Counted from the stretch's first letter, positions 31,763 to 44,960 are shown. The stretch is DNA of 64,000 bases from Parasponia andersonii (GCA_002914805.1 JXTB01000501.1:205019-269018); one strand, 5' to 3'. Program-made: numbers and translations. Notes: generated from the letters alone by a model not told the origin.

Positions 31763-34700
31763 TACTACTAAAAAAGTAATATTCCACTCCACTTATAATA
31801 CGTCATTTGTACCAAAAGCGATATGGTATTAAGAGCATGTCACGCCTTACAGAAGTGATGTGATATCAGGATATACCACATCATTTTTAAATTATGTAAT
31901 GTGGTAGCTTTAGATACTGCATCGCTTCTGGATAAGTGACGTGGTATGTTCAAAAAGGACATACCACGCTACTCACCCTATAAGCAAAAGGATATACCAG
32001 GTAGCTTTAGATATTGTTGGTAAATTGATCTGACACTTAGGAAAATCATGCATGCATGCAAATATGGAAAATACATGATCATATCATGAACGCAGCGGAA
32101 AAATAGCGGATTTAGGTGTTAAAATTTTTACATGAAAACAGTTTTCATAACCATATAACACGCATCATATACAGGATCATGTACAACATAAATCAAATCT
32201 AGATATTAAAATCCTAGAGATGAGATTAGGGTTTACCTCTTATAGCGTTTTCCTCCTCGATCTCCTTATTGATGGTGATCAAACCTCTAACCCTAGATCT
32301 TCTTGTCTATGCTCTTGCTCTTGGTCGACGAAGCGAGTGGGCACCAAGTCGAAACCTTCATTGGAGAACGATCAAGAACGCCTTCTTGATTCTATGGAAC
32401 ACCGGGATGTGAGATGAAACTATGAGATTATAGGAAATATTTTTTTCTCTCCCTTAGCCTAGGTTGGCCGAAATCTCTCTCTCTTCCTATGCCTTATGTA
32501 TGTGACTCTATATGAGTTACTGTGTAGTATTTCCTCTCATATATCTTATATATATGGGACCAAAAACTGCTAACCCTAGTCCAATTAGGATTGGGTTTGT
32601 TCTCCAATTTGGGCTTTGGATGTATTTTTATAAATATGTCCAACTCATGAAACTTATTTATAAAAATACCAACTTTTGTGTAGAATCATTATTTTACACA
32701 GTTTCATGAAACTTATTTCACAAATACACCAACCAATTAATGAGCTTAATTGAGCTAGACAAGGGACTTAATGGATCCAAATAATCTAAGCTCCAATAAT
32801 ATGATAAATACATAATAACTCTCATTATGGTATTTATGTAAATATTATTAGTAAAGGGGATACTCCACTAAAGGCCTAATACTGTACTCTTAGATTAAAT
32901 GTCATGCTTTTTATAGAGATTTAATTAACTAACCTTGATTAATCGATTCATCTAGCATATTCTATATCACATATATAATCCCTATACAATGTCGTAGTTG
33001 GATAGGTGAAATTACTGTAATACTCCTCTAACACCTATTTATCTTAAAGTTACCATCTTTCTATCAAGGAATAATGTTGTCGATAATTTTGTTCTCAATG
33101 ACCATCTAGACAAAATTATCAACCAATTCACAAAGTGAATACTAAGATCTTAGATTTAATTATTCCATGAATCTTAAAAGAACCTAAAGTGGCATTAATG
33201 TATAGTATCCTTAACTATTTGGTGTTCCCATCGATTCATAAGCGATAACCTCTAATATGCCAGAGTTCACCTCTAACTTCATAGAAGTTAGTCTTTTACC
33301 AAATCAAAAGGCTATAACCCATGAAAGTAAGTCCAGTCAAACATCAAGGATTAAGATTTATATGCTAAGAGCTAGTTTGTGATAATATAAGAATTGAGTT
33401 ACGGCACTCCAATTCTTTATATTACCTGGTCCAGTTTAATACGCATAACTTATTTATGTTGTATTAATATTTCTATCAGAAGTCAGATACTTCAATGATT
33501 TGAGACACATCATTCCCGTTGAGATAGATAAACACTACAACCTATAGTAAATAAAGAATTTCATCTTTATTTACAGATTGTAAACTACTTCGTTTAGACT
33601 TAGATAAAGAAACAAGTCTTCTCATAATTAACACTTAATCATGTTTGTTTTTTTATACATATATAAAGTCATGGAATCTTTTTCAGATGAATAAACTATT
33701 CAACTAAGATAGTTTAATCTAGTAAATATCATAATTTTATATAAGAAATAGTTATTTATACTCAAAAGAATAAAATTAGAAATCTGCTTTTTAGGGCAAA
33801 AATCCCAACAGATATCACATCAAAGAACATACCACGTCACTTACCTCAAAAAGGATATACCACATCGCTTTTGCATAAAGCAATGTCGTATATTATTTTA
33901 TTTAATACTACATCACTTTATGTAAAAATGGCATAGTAGAGGGCTTCTACTAGCTACTTTATCGATCTGCACCAATAAAAAATGCTCTATCATGATCGTT
34001 CATTCAAAACCATAAACCCACCAAATCGTCCCTCAACCACAATTAAAACAAACTCAAAATTTTTAATACATTCTTATTCAAACTCTACCCATTTCGAATT
34101 TCAGGTACTCTTTCTCTTATTTCAGTTTTTTATTTTTATTTTTAGGTCATTGAAAATTTATGTAATAGTCTTTTTTGATCATTTAGGTATAGATTCTTGA
34201 GGTTTCCAACCATCATCGATAATGTTGGGCTGCAAAAAGAAAGACAAGGGGGAGTCAAGTGACACTGTAAGAATTTGGATATTGGATCACGAAGGCGGCG
34301 ATTTGGTGTTCGGCTTGTAGGGATGATGCCAAGCATGCATAGAAGTGCTTAAGATTTTTTAGAACGTTGTAATATAATACCGTAGATTTTTTAGAATACT
34401 GTCACCTAACACTGACCGTGCATGCAAGGAGAAAGAAAACACTTATCACGTCGCTTCCTAAGAAAATGACGTAGTATATGCTATATACCACGTCGCTTTG
34501 TATACAAGCAACGTGGTATCTTCCCAAAATTGACTTAGTAGGTCAGATATTTTGGCCTACTACATTACTTTCTATACAAGTGACGTGGTAAGCTAGTATA
34601 CCACGTCGCTTTTTATACAAGCGACGTGATAGGCTAATATACCATGTCATTTTTAAAGTGACATGGTATGAGTGAAGCTACTACGTCACCCGTTTCACGT

Positions 34701-34774
34701 CATTTATGGAGTGATACAATTTTTCTACAGCATTGCCTTATAAGTGACGTGGAAAATATTTTTTTATAATAGTG
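31763..34774 (+). mobile_element. Non-autonomous CACTA element with a nested solo LTR
   Basis: It starts TACTACTAAAAAAG at 31763 (first C changed to T) and ends TTATAATAGTG at 34774. The 3-bp target duplication is ATT on both sides (31760-31762 and 34775-34777). Both ends hold arrays of CCACGTCGC/GCGACGTGG palindromes with short spacers. Without the nested LTR the element is about 1.2 kb. It has no transposase, so it depends on proteins from another CACTA element. It shares ends, repeat motif and internal sequence with the inverted copy at 45118-46142. Confidence 0.88.
32015..33810. mobile_element. Solo LTR, Copia-type, 1796 bp
   Basis: Ends are TGTTGG at 32015 and CCAACA at 33810, a 6-bp inverted pair. 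It is flanked by a perfect 5-bp duplication, GATAT (32010-32014 and 33811-33815). No gag or pol is present. The length and the TGTTGG...CCAACA ends suit a Copia LTR such as the Angela/BARE lineage, but the lineage is inference. It lies wholly inside the left half of the non-autonomous CACTA element and so is younger. The short open frames at 32220-32417 and 32512-32709 are not genes. Confidence 0.9.
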
Positions 34775-34952
34775 ATTGTTGATAAGTTTTTTAAGTACTC
34801 TATTTATTCTCGCTATAGAAGCTTGAATTTGAGACCCATCATTTGTTTTTGTGGTGCTTTCATTTTGCACATAAGGTGTTGATAAATTGCTTATGAGACT
34901 CTTCTACCCCTTTATGTGATTGGTTGGTGCTTGAGCTAGTTACAGTGGGTTT

Positions 34953-36230
34953 TTGGCCATGCTTTCAAGCATGGCTGATGAAATTTTAGGTCACCATGGC
35001 TTATTTTCTTTTCACAAAAATTATGATACAAATATATTTTCCAGTGGTGTGATTGAGACTCCGAGTAATTCTTCAAATCTTAGAAATCCTAGTATTTCTT
35101 TTGCTAAGGTTGTAAGGAATTTCAATGCTGATTCTCTGAATGGTGGTTCTAAGATGTTGAATGGTGTTACAGATTCTTCAAAGTCTGCTTCGATTGATCA
35201 CTCTAATGATATTGCAACAACCTCTTAACCTACGTTGAAAGGCAATTACATGTGTGTTAATGTCAGTGAAAGGTATTAAGAGACAGGTTAAACTTATGTC
35301 AATTTTCTCTTATTAGACATGTTTTTCTGTCTAGGGGAGATGCTCCATGGAAACTAGTTGATCTCCGTATAAAGCTCTAATCTTTATTGAATTTGCCTCC
35401 CTTATGGAAGTTGATTTCTCTTAGGAAAAGTTTTTTTCATATCTGGCTGAACTCGGAGAAAGAAAAAAACTATGTCTGGTCTTTTAGTTCATTGAATCTT
35501 AAGCCTGGGGTTCTTAGAGTGTAGCCTTGGCATCCAAATTCAATCCCAACACTTAATGTTCTACAAATACTCAGGTTTGGATCAAATTTCATGAATTACT
35601 ATGGGTTTATTGGGATAAGCTTATCCTTTCTGATTTGGCTCGTGGAGTGTGTGTGCCAATTAGAATTGATGAGATGACCTTAAAAAGTGATTTTGGCCAT
35701 TTTGTAAGGATTCTTATAGATATTGATTTGTCACAGCCTCTTTCAGATTTGCTTATGTTTAAGGTAAGGGAGGATTACTTGTTCATTCCTTTATCTTACG
35801 AGAATTTACCTATCTTTTGCTTGTCATGCCATATTATTGGTCATATAGCTACTTCTTGTAAACATGGGTTTAAGGCCTCAATAGAAACTAAGGATAAAGG
35901 AATTTTTAAAGAGAGATCGATCACATTCGCGTAAAAAGATTTATAGACTGATCACCAATTCACAATTAAAAACTACTACTGTGCCTGTTCAAAATGCTGT
36001 TTCAGTTTTGAGAAAGGATCTTGCTGCGGAAGGAAAAGTTGATGTAGTTGGGGATGGCATGAGGAATAAGAATCTTTGGGCACGAAGTCGTTGGTGACAG
36101 TCATGTTAATTCGCTTGTTGTTGGCCAAACAATTCATCTAGATTCTCTAGGTATCCTTTCTAGTAAGATAGAGGATTTGGATCCAAAGTTGGTTTTTGGT
36201 AAAAGGATGGGGAAGACAACAATGTCAATG
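34953..36230 (+). pseudogene. LINE ORF1-like: DUF4283 and CCHC zinc knuckle
   Basis: From 34953, a Ser/Asn-rich N-terminus ends in SFAKVVRNF. A degraded DUF4283-like region follows (about 35270-35640). 35635-35880 then reads VCVPIRIDEMTLKSDFGHFV, VREDYLFIPLSYENLPIFC and the knuckle CLSCHIIGHIATSC (Cys-x2-Cys-x4-His-x4-Cys), intact. This is the standard nucleic-acid-binding first protein of plant L1 LINEs, which coats the RNA. Frames change at about 35225 and 35470-35635, so it is broken. Confidence 0.78.
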
Positions 36231-36382
36231 TTGTAATTGATTCTATTAGTAAAACGAATAGAAATGTCCATATTCATGATGTGTTTGATGATTCTAGTAC
36301 GACTGGAGCTACTTCTAAAAGGGTAAGATTATTAACTTCAGTGTTATCTCCTCGGGTTACTCAATAACTTGTTTCCAAATGA

Positions 36383-39300
36383 AGGTAATTTTCTGGAATT
36401 GTAGATGTATTTCTAATAGGAATACCCAAGTTATTCTTAGATATTTTTGTTTTCATTATAGACTTGATATGGTGTGTTTGGCTGAGCCACTTTGTTCATT
36501 TGATGCTACTTATGATTCTTTTTAGGCTGGCCTTTGTTTGACTTTACTTTGCACAAATGAGGTGGCACTCCAACTATTTAGATTTTTACTTCAATTAGAC
36601 TTCAAAGGCTAGTTGTCTTTTGTAACCACACTCAATATGTCTCTCTTGATATTGTGATAGGTTTGGTAACAATTCGATACTCTTTTATTGATGGTGCTTC
36701 ATCTTATTATTAAAAAATAGATTTATGGAGTTCCCTTTTGGACATAACCATTCCTCTTTGGTGTGTTATGGGTGATTTTAATGCTGTTTTGGGCTCTCAT
36801 GAGACCACTAGTATTACCTACTCTACTTCTTGTCTTAAATTTTGCTAGTTTCTTGGTTGCCTTTTTTTTAGTTGATTTGGATACTAAAGGGGCATTTTAC
36901 ACTAGAGTCAGAAAGGGAAGGTGAGGTCTTATTCTCTCTTGTTTGGACAGCGCTTTGTATTCTACTAGGTTTGTCGATCTTTGGTATTCTCTGTCTTATA
37001 ACACTTTGCCTTGGCTTTATTCTGATCATTATCCTCTCCTTCTATTGGGGAGGGATTCGAGATTTTCTTAGCCTCGACCTTTTCGTTTCTTGAATGTTTG
37101 ATCAAGGACCCTACCTCTTTGGACTTGGTTTCTAGTGTTTGGTCTTCTCTGGTTTCTGGTTGTCTTACTTCTCATTTCTTGAAGAAACTCAAGCTTTTCA
37201 GGAGTTTTCTTTGCACTTGGAATTGGAAGGTTTTTGGAGATTTGTCTTCCAGAGTTAACAGAGTACTAATAGAGTTATAGAGATTCGCAATAGGTTGCAA
37301 GTTAACGGCTTTTCTGAGGAGGTTTTTCGAGAAGAGAAAGATGTTTTGGCTGCCCTTGATAATGCCTTAATCTTAAAAAATTCTTTCATGAGAGACAAAT
37401 GTCAAATTAAATGGCTAAAAAGAGGGGATCAAAATACTTCATTTTATCATGCGACTCTTAAAAGACGTAAATCCAATATGTCTTTATCTTCTCTGGTGAT
37501 TAATGATAAAGTAGTGACTGACCCGGTTCGTATTGCTACTCATGTTGTTGATTATTGCGCTTCCCTATTTTCTAAACCGTCTCATTATTCAAGTGATCTT
37601 TCTATTATTTGTAAAGATGTTCCCTATTTGGTTACCCTGTTGGATAATACTATTTTATTGTGCCTTCCCCTTGAGCAGGAAATTCAAAATGTAGTTTTTG
37701 ATATGGATCCTTCTAGTGTGCCTGCAACGGATGGATATATTGGGAAATTTTTTTGCTTTTGTTGGTCTATTGTAGATAACGATTTTATTTTAGTAGTTCA
37801 GGAGTTCTTTCATACCAGTAAGATATTCCTTAACATTAACTCAAATTTCATGGTTCTTATTCCAAAAGTCAATGAGGCAAATAAAATGGAGCAGTTTCGG
37901 CCTATAGCTTTGGAGAATTTCTTTTTTAAAATTATCACTAAAATCCTTGCTTCCAGACTGGCACCTATTAATTCTCGAATTATCTTTTCGAATTAGTTTA
38001 ATTTTGTCCAAGATAGAAAAATTGACAATTATACAATGAGAGCCTCAGAATGTTATAACTCCTTAGGCAATTCGACTTTCGGTGGTCACGTCACTTTAAA
38101 GATTAACATTTGCAAAGCTTTTGACTCTATTGGTTGGCCTTTTGTTCTAGAGATTCTTTGGTCCTTTGGCTTTTCGACTACCTTCGTCGATTGGGTTTTA
38201 ACTATTTTTAATTCGGCTCACATTTTTGTGTTTCTTGATGGGACTCCTCATGGCTTCTTTCCTTGCTCTCGAGGAGTCAGGTAAGGTGATCTTCTTTCCC
38301 TTTTACTTTTTTGCTTGGTTGAGGACTTTTTGAGTTGTTACTTAGCCTATTTATTCAGTTCAAGAGCTATTGATTCTATCTCACCACCTCGTGGTAATAG
38401 TGCTTTGACTCATTTTTTGTATACGGATGATGTACTTATTTTCTGTAGGGCTTCCCTTAAGAATATGAGAGCTATTTACTATTGCCTTTGAGCTGTACAG
38501 TTCTCTTTCAGGACAAACAGTTAATTGGGAGAAGTCGTATATCTACTTTAGTAAGGGTATCTCTTTTGCAAAAATTAGATATTTGCTTTCTATTTCTGGT
38601 ATGAAGCGAGGTGGAGAGTCATTGCAATACTTAGGGGACCCTTTATTTATATATTTTCCTTGACAAAGATGGTTGATTCATTGGATGGATAATTTATTGG
38701 CTAGATTTTGTTGTTGGATGGGTTTATCTCTTTCTTTGGCGGGCAGAATAGCTTTGATTAGTTATGTAATTTATGGATCACTTCTTTATTCATTTTAGAT
38801 TTACAAATGGCTAAAATCTTTGTAATCAAAAATGATGAAGACAAGTCACAATTTTATTTGGTCAGGTTCTGTGCTACAAAAGAAACCAGTTTAAGTTTCT
38901 TAGAAATGTTATAATCCTAAGGAGGAGGGCAGTTTAGGAATTTATGACTTATTCTACTTAACAAAGCCTTACTTGAAAAGTTCGCATAGAGAATGATGAC
39001 TATTGATTCTGATTTATTCATCTATCTTCGTGCTCTCTTCTTTAGAGATAATGGTAATTTTTGATATTAGATTAAATTTTCTATTTAGACTGGACTTCAT
39101 CCTATGTGTAAGGATTTGTGCATGGAGTCTCGTTGGTTAGTTGGTAGCCTTTCCAAGGTTAAGTTTTAGACTGAAAATTGGTTGGGTTCCATGTTAATTA
39201 ACTTAAGTTTTTCTCCCATGGTTCTCTATCCTCCTTTGGAGAGTATGGTTGGTGATCTTCTGACAGATTTAGGTTGGTCACTCCCTTCTACTTTTAAAGT

Positions 39301-40425
39301 TTACTTTCTGGCCATTACAGTTAAAATTGAGTCAATTGTGTATTTAAATGGTCCGGATACCTTATTTTGGATAGGTTCTCTTGATAGTTTGGTTACCTGT
39401 TCTGATGCATATGTCTTTATTTCTAGTTTTACAAATGATTATTCTTAGGAAAGTCAGATTTGATCTTCTTTTATTCCTCCTTCAAGATCGATTTTACTTT
39501 GGAGAACTCTTCATGATTGGCTTCCTACTGCGGCTATATTGATGAGATGTCATTTTAATCTTCCATTTTGTTGTAGCTTTTATCGCTCTTCCATAGAGGA
39601 TTTATTATATTTGTTCCTTTATTGTCCTTTTGTTGCTTTGGTCAGCTTTGTCTTCCATCTTCTGTAGGTGGATCTTTGGGATAAAGCTCAGTATTATTCT
39701 TTGAGTCTACAACTTAGTTCTTTTTAGAAGGTTGGTCTGACTTCTATTTTTTAGATTATTTGGCATTTTTAGAATTTGGCTCTTTTAGAGGATAAAAAGC
39801 CCTCCATTAGATCTGCATTAGTACTCTTATAGCACTTTATTAGAGAGGTTGAGTTTCTGATTTCAGGTAATATGTTTAATTCTATGACAGAGCTTATGAT
39901 TTTGAGAGAACTTCATGCTAAGAGTAGGCTATGAAAGGCACCTTATATTATTAAAGTTATTTGGAGGCCTCCTCCTAATTCTTAGATTAAGGTCAACACT
40001 GATGGTTCTATTTTTATCACTCTGGGTCTCTCTAGATGATTAGGATTGTTTACAACACATCTTGGGTTTGTTTGTATTGTTTCTCTATTCCTTTGGGAGT
40101 AAGTTATGCTTTTGAAGCTGAGTTGGTAGTAACAATTCATGCAATTGACTTTACCTAGAAATATGGTTGGAAGCGTCTTTGGTTAGAGAGTAATTCCGTT
40201 TATGGGGTTTCTATCTTATTGCCTTATTCTTTTAAAGTTCCTTTTCGTAGAAGATCAGCTTGGTCTAAGATTTTAGAGTACATTGTTTATATGGATCTCG
40301 TCACGACACATATTTTTTGTGAGGGTAATCGAGTTGCTGATTCTCTAGCTTCTCGAGTACCTTCTATAATCTATCTTACCTTGTGGTGGACTGCTCTTTC
40401 TTTTATTTCTTTTTTATATTTATGA
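36383..40425 (+). pseudogene. LINE ORF2: APE endonuclease, reverse transcriptase, zf-RVT, RNase H
   Basis: 36383 starts MKVIFWNCRCISNRNTQVIL, the endonuclease N-terminal motif. RT runs from about 37295 to 38600, with IPKVNEANKMEQFRPIALEN, FDSIGWPFVLEIL and the active site YTDD at 38419-38430, where LINEs normally have Y-(A/V)-DD. The zf-RVT region is near 39480-39615 (ILLWRTLHDWLPT). RNase H spans about 39985-40375 (KVNTDGS, FEAELV, HIFCEGNRVADSLASRVPS). Stops and frameshifts are frequent. In active relatives this protein nicks the target and primes reverse transcription there. Confidence 0.85.
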
Positions 40426-40629
40426 CGATCGTATTATGAAGCCTAGTTATAGGTTTCACTAATTTTTTTATTTTTTTGGTTTTTGTTCTTATTTTTAGTA
40501 CTTGAGAGTTCAGGTTCAAGTCCCATTCTGACTAGGTGTCTCTTCGTTTTTCTTTTTATTTCAGTTTCTCTCATTCCATCGAGGTTTGAAAAAGTAAAAT
40601 AAAATAAAATAAGGAGCGGTCCATTTTTA

Positions 40630-43600
40630 TTTCAGCAACACGATGAGATCTATATGAGTAATGTACCCCAAAGCCCTAGATCAAGCTGATCTCCATCGAA
40701 AAAGAATTTTGAAAGAATGAGACAACAACATAGAAACCATAAACACAGAAGTACCCTCCAACTAGAGATGCTTCTAACTATATTTCTAAGCAAAATCAAT
40801 TGCATGAATTGTTGCTCCTAACTCAGCCTCAAAAGTATAACATACTCCCAAAGGAATAGAGAAACAACTATGAACAAATTGACGATGGGTCCTAAATACC
40901 TCTAAGAATCCAAAAAGATCTGGAGTACTAAAAGTTGAACCATCAGTATTAACCTTAATCAAAGAATGAGGAGGAAGTCTCCAGATAACTTCAATAATAT
41001 TAGGTGCCTTTTAGAGCCTACCTCAAATATGAAACTCCCTCAAAATCATAAGCTTTATTATAGAATTAAACATACTGCTTGAAATCAGAGATTTAGCCTC
41101 TTTAATAAAACCCTGTAACAGCCCTAATGCAGAAGTAATGGTAGGCTTCTTATTCTCGAAAAGAGATAAATTCTTGAAATGCCAAATAATCAAAAAAATA
41201 GAAGTTAGACCAACTTTCCAGAAAGAACAAAGTTATGGACTCAAAGGACAATACAGAGCTTTATCCTAAAGATCCACCATAGTGCCCTCCAGAAAAATAG
41301 AAGTACAGAAGATAGATAACAAAGCTGACCAAAGTTACTAGGCAAAAAGACAATAGAGGAACAAATATGGCAAATCCTCAATGGAAGATCAACAAAAGCA
41401 ACGATAAGACGAGAGATTAAAACCCCATCTCATCAATGAAGCCACAGTAGTAAGCCAATTATGAAGAGTTCTTAAAAGTAAAATCGACCTTGAAGAAGGA
41501 GTAAAAGAATACCAAATCTAATTTTCCCAATAACAAACATCTACAGATCAAGAAATGAAGATATATGCATTAGAAAAGATAATCAAACCATCTAGAGAAC
41601 TTATTCAAAATAAAGTATCTGGACTATCTAAACACTCAATTGACTCAATAGTAACTATAATGGCCAAAAAGTAATCTTTTAAAGTAGAAGGGAGGGACCA
41701 ACTTGAGTCCGTCAGAAGATCTCCAACTAGACTCTCCAAAGGAAGATCAAGAACTATGGAAGAAGAAGTTAATTCAATTAATAGGGAATCCAACTAATTA
41801 TCAGTCCAGAACTTGATCTTGGAGTGCCTACCAACCAACCAATGAGACTCTTCGTACAAATCAATACACATAGGACGAATTCTACTCTAAATTGAAGATT
41901 TAAGCCAATATCAAAAATCACCATTACCTCTACAGAAGCGGGAATAATGATATATGAATAAATTAGAATCAACAGTCAACATTCTCTAAGCGAACTTTTT
42001 AAGTAGGGCTTTGTTAAGCAGAGATAAATTACAGAGTCCTAAATCGTCTTCCTCCTTAGGACACAATATTTCTTCCAAGAAACTTAAACAAACTTCTTTT
42101 GTAGTGTAGAATCTGATCAAATAAAATTACGGATTGCTTTTGTCATGTCTCGTAACAAAGTACTTGGCCATTTGTAAATCTCAAATGAATGGAAAAGTGA
42201 TCCTTAAATTACAGAACTTACCAAAGCTACTCTATCAGCAAAAGAAAGAGATAAACCCATCCAATAATAAAATTTAGCCAACAAACTATCCATCCAATAA
42301 ATCAATTATCTTTGTCAAGAAACACCCATTAATAAATTAAGGAACCCCTAAATATTGTCACGACTCTTCACCTCATTCCATACCACAAATAGAGAGCAAA
42401 TCTCTGATTCTGGCAAAAGAGATACCCTTACTAAAGTAGATATACGACTTCTCCCAATTAACTGTTTGTCCTGAAAGAGAACTGTACAACTCAAAGGCTG
42501 AATCAATAGCTCTCATATTCTTAAGGGAAGCCCTACAGAAAATAAGTACATCATTTGCATACAAAAAATGAGTCAATGCACTATTACCATGAGGTAGCGA
42601 GATAGAATCAATGGCTCTTGAACTAAATAAATGGGCCAAGTAATAACTTAAAAAGTCCTCAGTCAAGCAAAAAGGTAAAGGAGAAAAAGGATCGCCTTAT
42701 CTAACTCCTCGAGAGCAAGAAAACAAGCCATGAGGAGTCCCATCAAAAAGTATGAAAATGTGAGCCGAACTAAAAATAACTGAAACCCAATCAGTGAAGG
42801 TAGTCGAAAAGCCAAAGGACCGAAGAACCTCTAGAACAAAAGACTAACCAATAAAGTTAAAAGCCTTTACCTAAAGAGCTGTAACATTCCGAAGCTCTTA
42901 TTATACAATCGCCTATTTGTCTATCTTAGATAAAGCCAAAGTGAGTCGAAGAGATAATTTGAGAACTAATATGACCCACTCTGGTAGCAAAGATTTTAGT
43001 AATAAATTTGAAAAAGAAATTCCACAAAGCTATAGGCCGAAACTACTCCATTGTATTTGCCTCATTGACTTTTGAAATAAGAACCATGAAATTTGAGTTA
43101 ATACAATAAAACATCTTACTAATGTGAAAGAACTCCTGAACTATTGAAACAAAATCATTGTCTACAATAGACCAATAAGAGTGAAAAATTTCCCAGTGTA
43201 TCCATCTGGTCTTGCCATACCAGAAGGATCCATATTAACAACTGTATTTCAAATTTCTTGCTCTAGTGGAAGGCGCAACAAAATAGTATTATCTAACAGG
43301 GTAACTAAACAGAGAATATATTCATGAATAATAGAAAAATCACCTAAATAATGAGACAGCTCAGAGAACAAGGAAGTGCAATAATTAATAGTATGAGCAG
43401 TAATACGAATTAGGTCAGTCATAACCTCTTCATCAATCACTTGAGAAGATAAACTTATTGACTTTAAGCCTTTTAAGAGTCACATTATAAAAGGAAGTAT
43501 TCTGATCCCCTACTTCTAGCCTTTTAATTTGATACTTATCTCTCATGAAAGAATCTTTCAAGGTTAAGGTATTATCAAGGGTAGCCAAAGCATCTGTCTC

Positions 43601-43890
43601 TTCTCAAAATTCCTCCTCAGAAAAGTCGCTAGCTTGCAACCTATTATGAATCTCTATAACTCTATCAGGAACTCTGTTAACTCTAAAAAATAAATCTCTA
43701 AAAATCTCCTAATTTCAAGTGAGAAGAAAAGTTATGAGAAGCTTGAGTGTCTTCAAAAGATGAGAAGTAGAACAACTAGAAACTGGAGAAGACCAAATAC
43801 TAGAAACTAAGTCCAAAAAGGTAGGATTCTCGACCCAAACATTCTGGAAACGAAAGACTCGAGGACGAGAAAAACCCAAATCTTCTATTG
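40630..43890 (-). mobile_element. Second LINE copy, inverted, truncated at both ends
   Basis: The minus strand matches the plus-strand LINE from about 37060 to 40315. Examples: the RT block SFELYSSLSGQTVNWEKSYI-like sequence at 42373-42666, with the active site changed to YAND; the 3' side of the RNase H at 40766-40860; and the segment around 43780-43885. It lacks endonuclease, ORF1, the end of RNase H and the 3' UTR. It starts immediately after the AAAAT tail of the plus copy, giving an inverted repeat with arms of about 3.2 kb. Multiple stops; inactive. Confidence 0.83.
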
Positions 43891-44100
43891 GATGTATTAA
43901 TCACATATCATTATTCCATTTAGAGGTTTAGCAATAGAAATTTTATTTATTTCACTTTTACCATTATATGCTTTAATTAATCTTTAAATTGCGGATACAC
44001 ATGTATCTTTAACATACTGAAACGACTGCCATTATTGGTATCAAACCAATACCCAATCATAGAAATAAAATCTTCTAATCGATATTTAGGCCAAAAAAAT

Positions 44101-44960
44101 AATTTTAATTTAATTAGTTTATTTTTATAATTGTTTTAAAGGATTTCGGAAGTTCCTAGTATTCGACTTTTGAATGGTTTTTCCTTGTGTTCGCGAGGCT
44201 TCTCTTTTTTATATTGGTCCTGGAAATAATTTTTTCCCTGAGTTATTATTGGCTAGAAGACTAAGGGTTGTGTTGAAACCTATGTAGGCACCTTCTTACC
44301 CCAGTCCATTGGATCACTCCGCCTCTTGGATGAATCAAGCTTATTACAGATGGAGCTGCCAAAGTTCTCTGGGTCCTATTGCTTTAAATAGTATTTTCTA
44401 CCCTATTATATAGAAGGTTTTCTAAGGAGTGTTTTTCCTATTACTCTCCTTATAGTTTCGGTTTTGAAGCTTAGCTTCTTGTTGTGATTGAGGGTATTGA
44501 CTTAGCTTGGAAATTTGCGGCAGGTTTCCTGTATGGTTGGATTCTAATTACACTCATGTTGTTAATCTATAACAATAAATTTCGTTCCTTGGAAGATTAT
44601 GGCATTCATGTTTAAGCCGTATGTCCTCAACCGTCCGGGTTTCCCATATTTTTTGTGAGGGCAACACGATTGTTGATAGATCGGCATCTATTCGGATACG
44701 AACATCACAAAACAATTAATGGCATTATACATGCCCCTCTTTTATCTCCAGTTTTATTTTCCGTGGTATATATAAGTTACCTAACTATCGCTTTCACTGA
44801 TGTACTCTTTTCTTCTGGCTAAGTTTTTTCTATTGAGTTTTGCCTTAGTCAAGTTTTAATGAGGCACATCACGATAGTGGTTTGCCTTTCCATACAACTA
44901 TTTTTTTTTTTTATTTTCTTCTAAACTCTCTTGTTTTCTTCTCCCTTTATTTATTAAAAT
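44101..44960 (+). pseudogene. Third LINE fragment, RNase H and 3' end, plus strand
   Basis: About 44318-44390 reads SWMNQAYYRWSCQSS in one frame and WIKLITDGAAKV in another; the latter is the RNase H start. Further on are FGFEA, IEGIDLAWKFA, WLDSNYTHVV and VSHIFCEGN (about 44640-44668), all RNase H landmarks of plant L1 elements. It differs from the two LINEs just upstream, so it is another family or an older copy. 43891-44100 between them is AT-rich and unassigned. Confidence 0.6.

Larger units (their letters stand above)
34778..40616 (+). mobile_element. L1-type LINE, near full length, degenerate
   Basis: It contains ORF1-like then ORF2-like regions and a 3' UTR ending in repeated AAAAT (about 40590-40613). 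The 5' boundary is uncertain; I place it after the CACTA target duplication, but the CACTA element may instead sit in the LINE leader. The 3' UTR includes a perfect tRNA-type B-box (GGTTCAAGTCC, 40513-40523). Many stops and frameshifts show it is inactive. Its tail abuts an inverted copy of the same family. Confidence 0.85.

Noticed and set aside
40500..40545. tRNA gene
   Set aside because: Only a B-box is present; no A-box at the right distance, no cloverleaf; it lies in a LINE 3' UTR.
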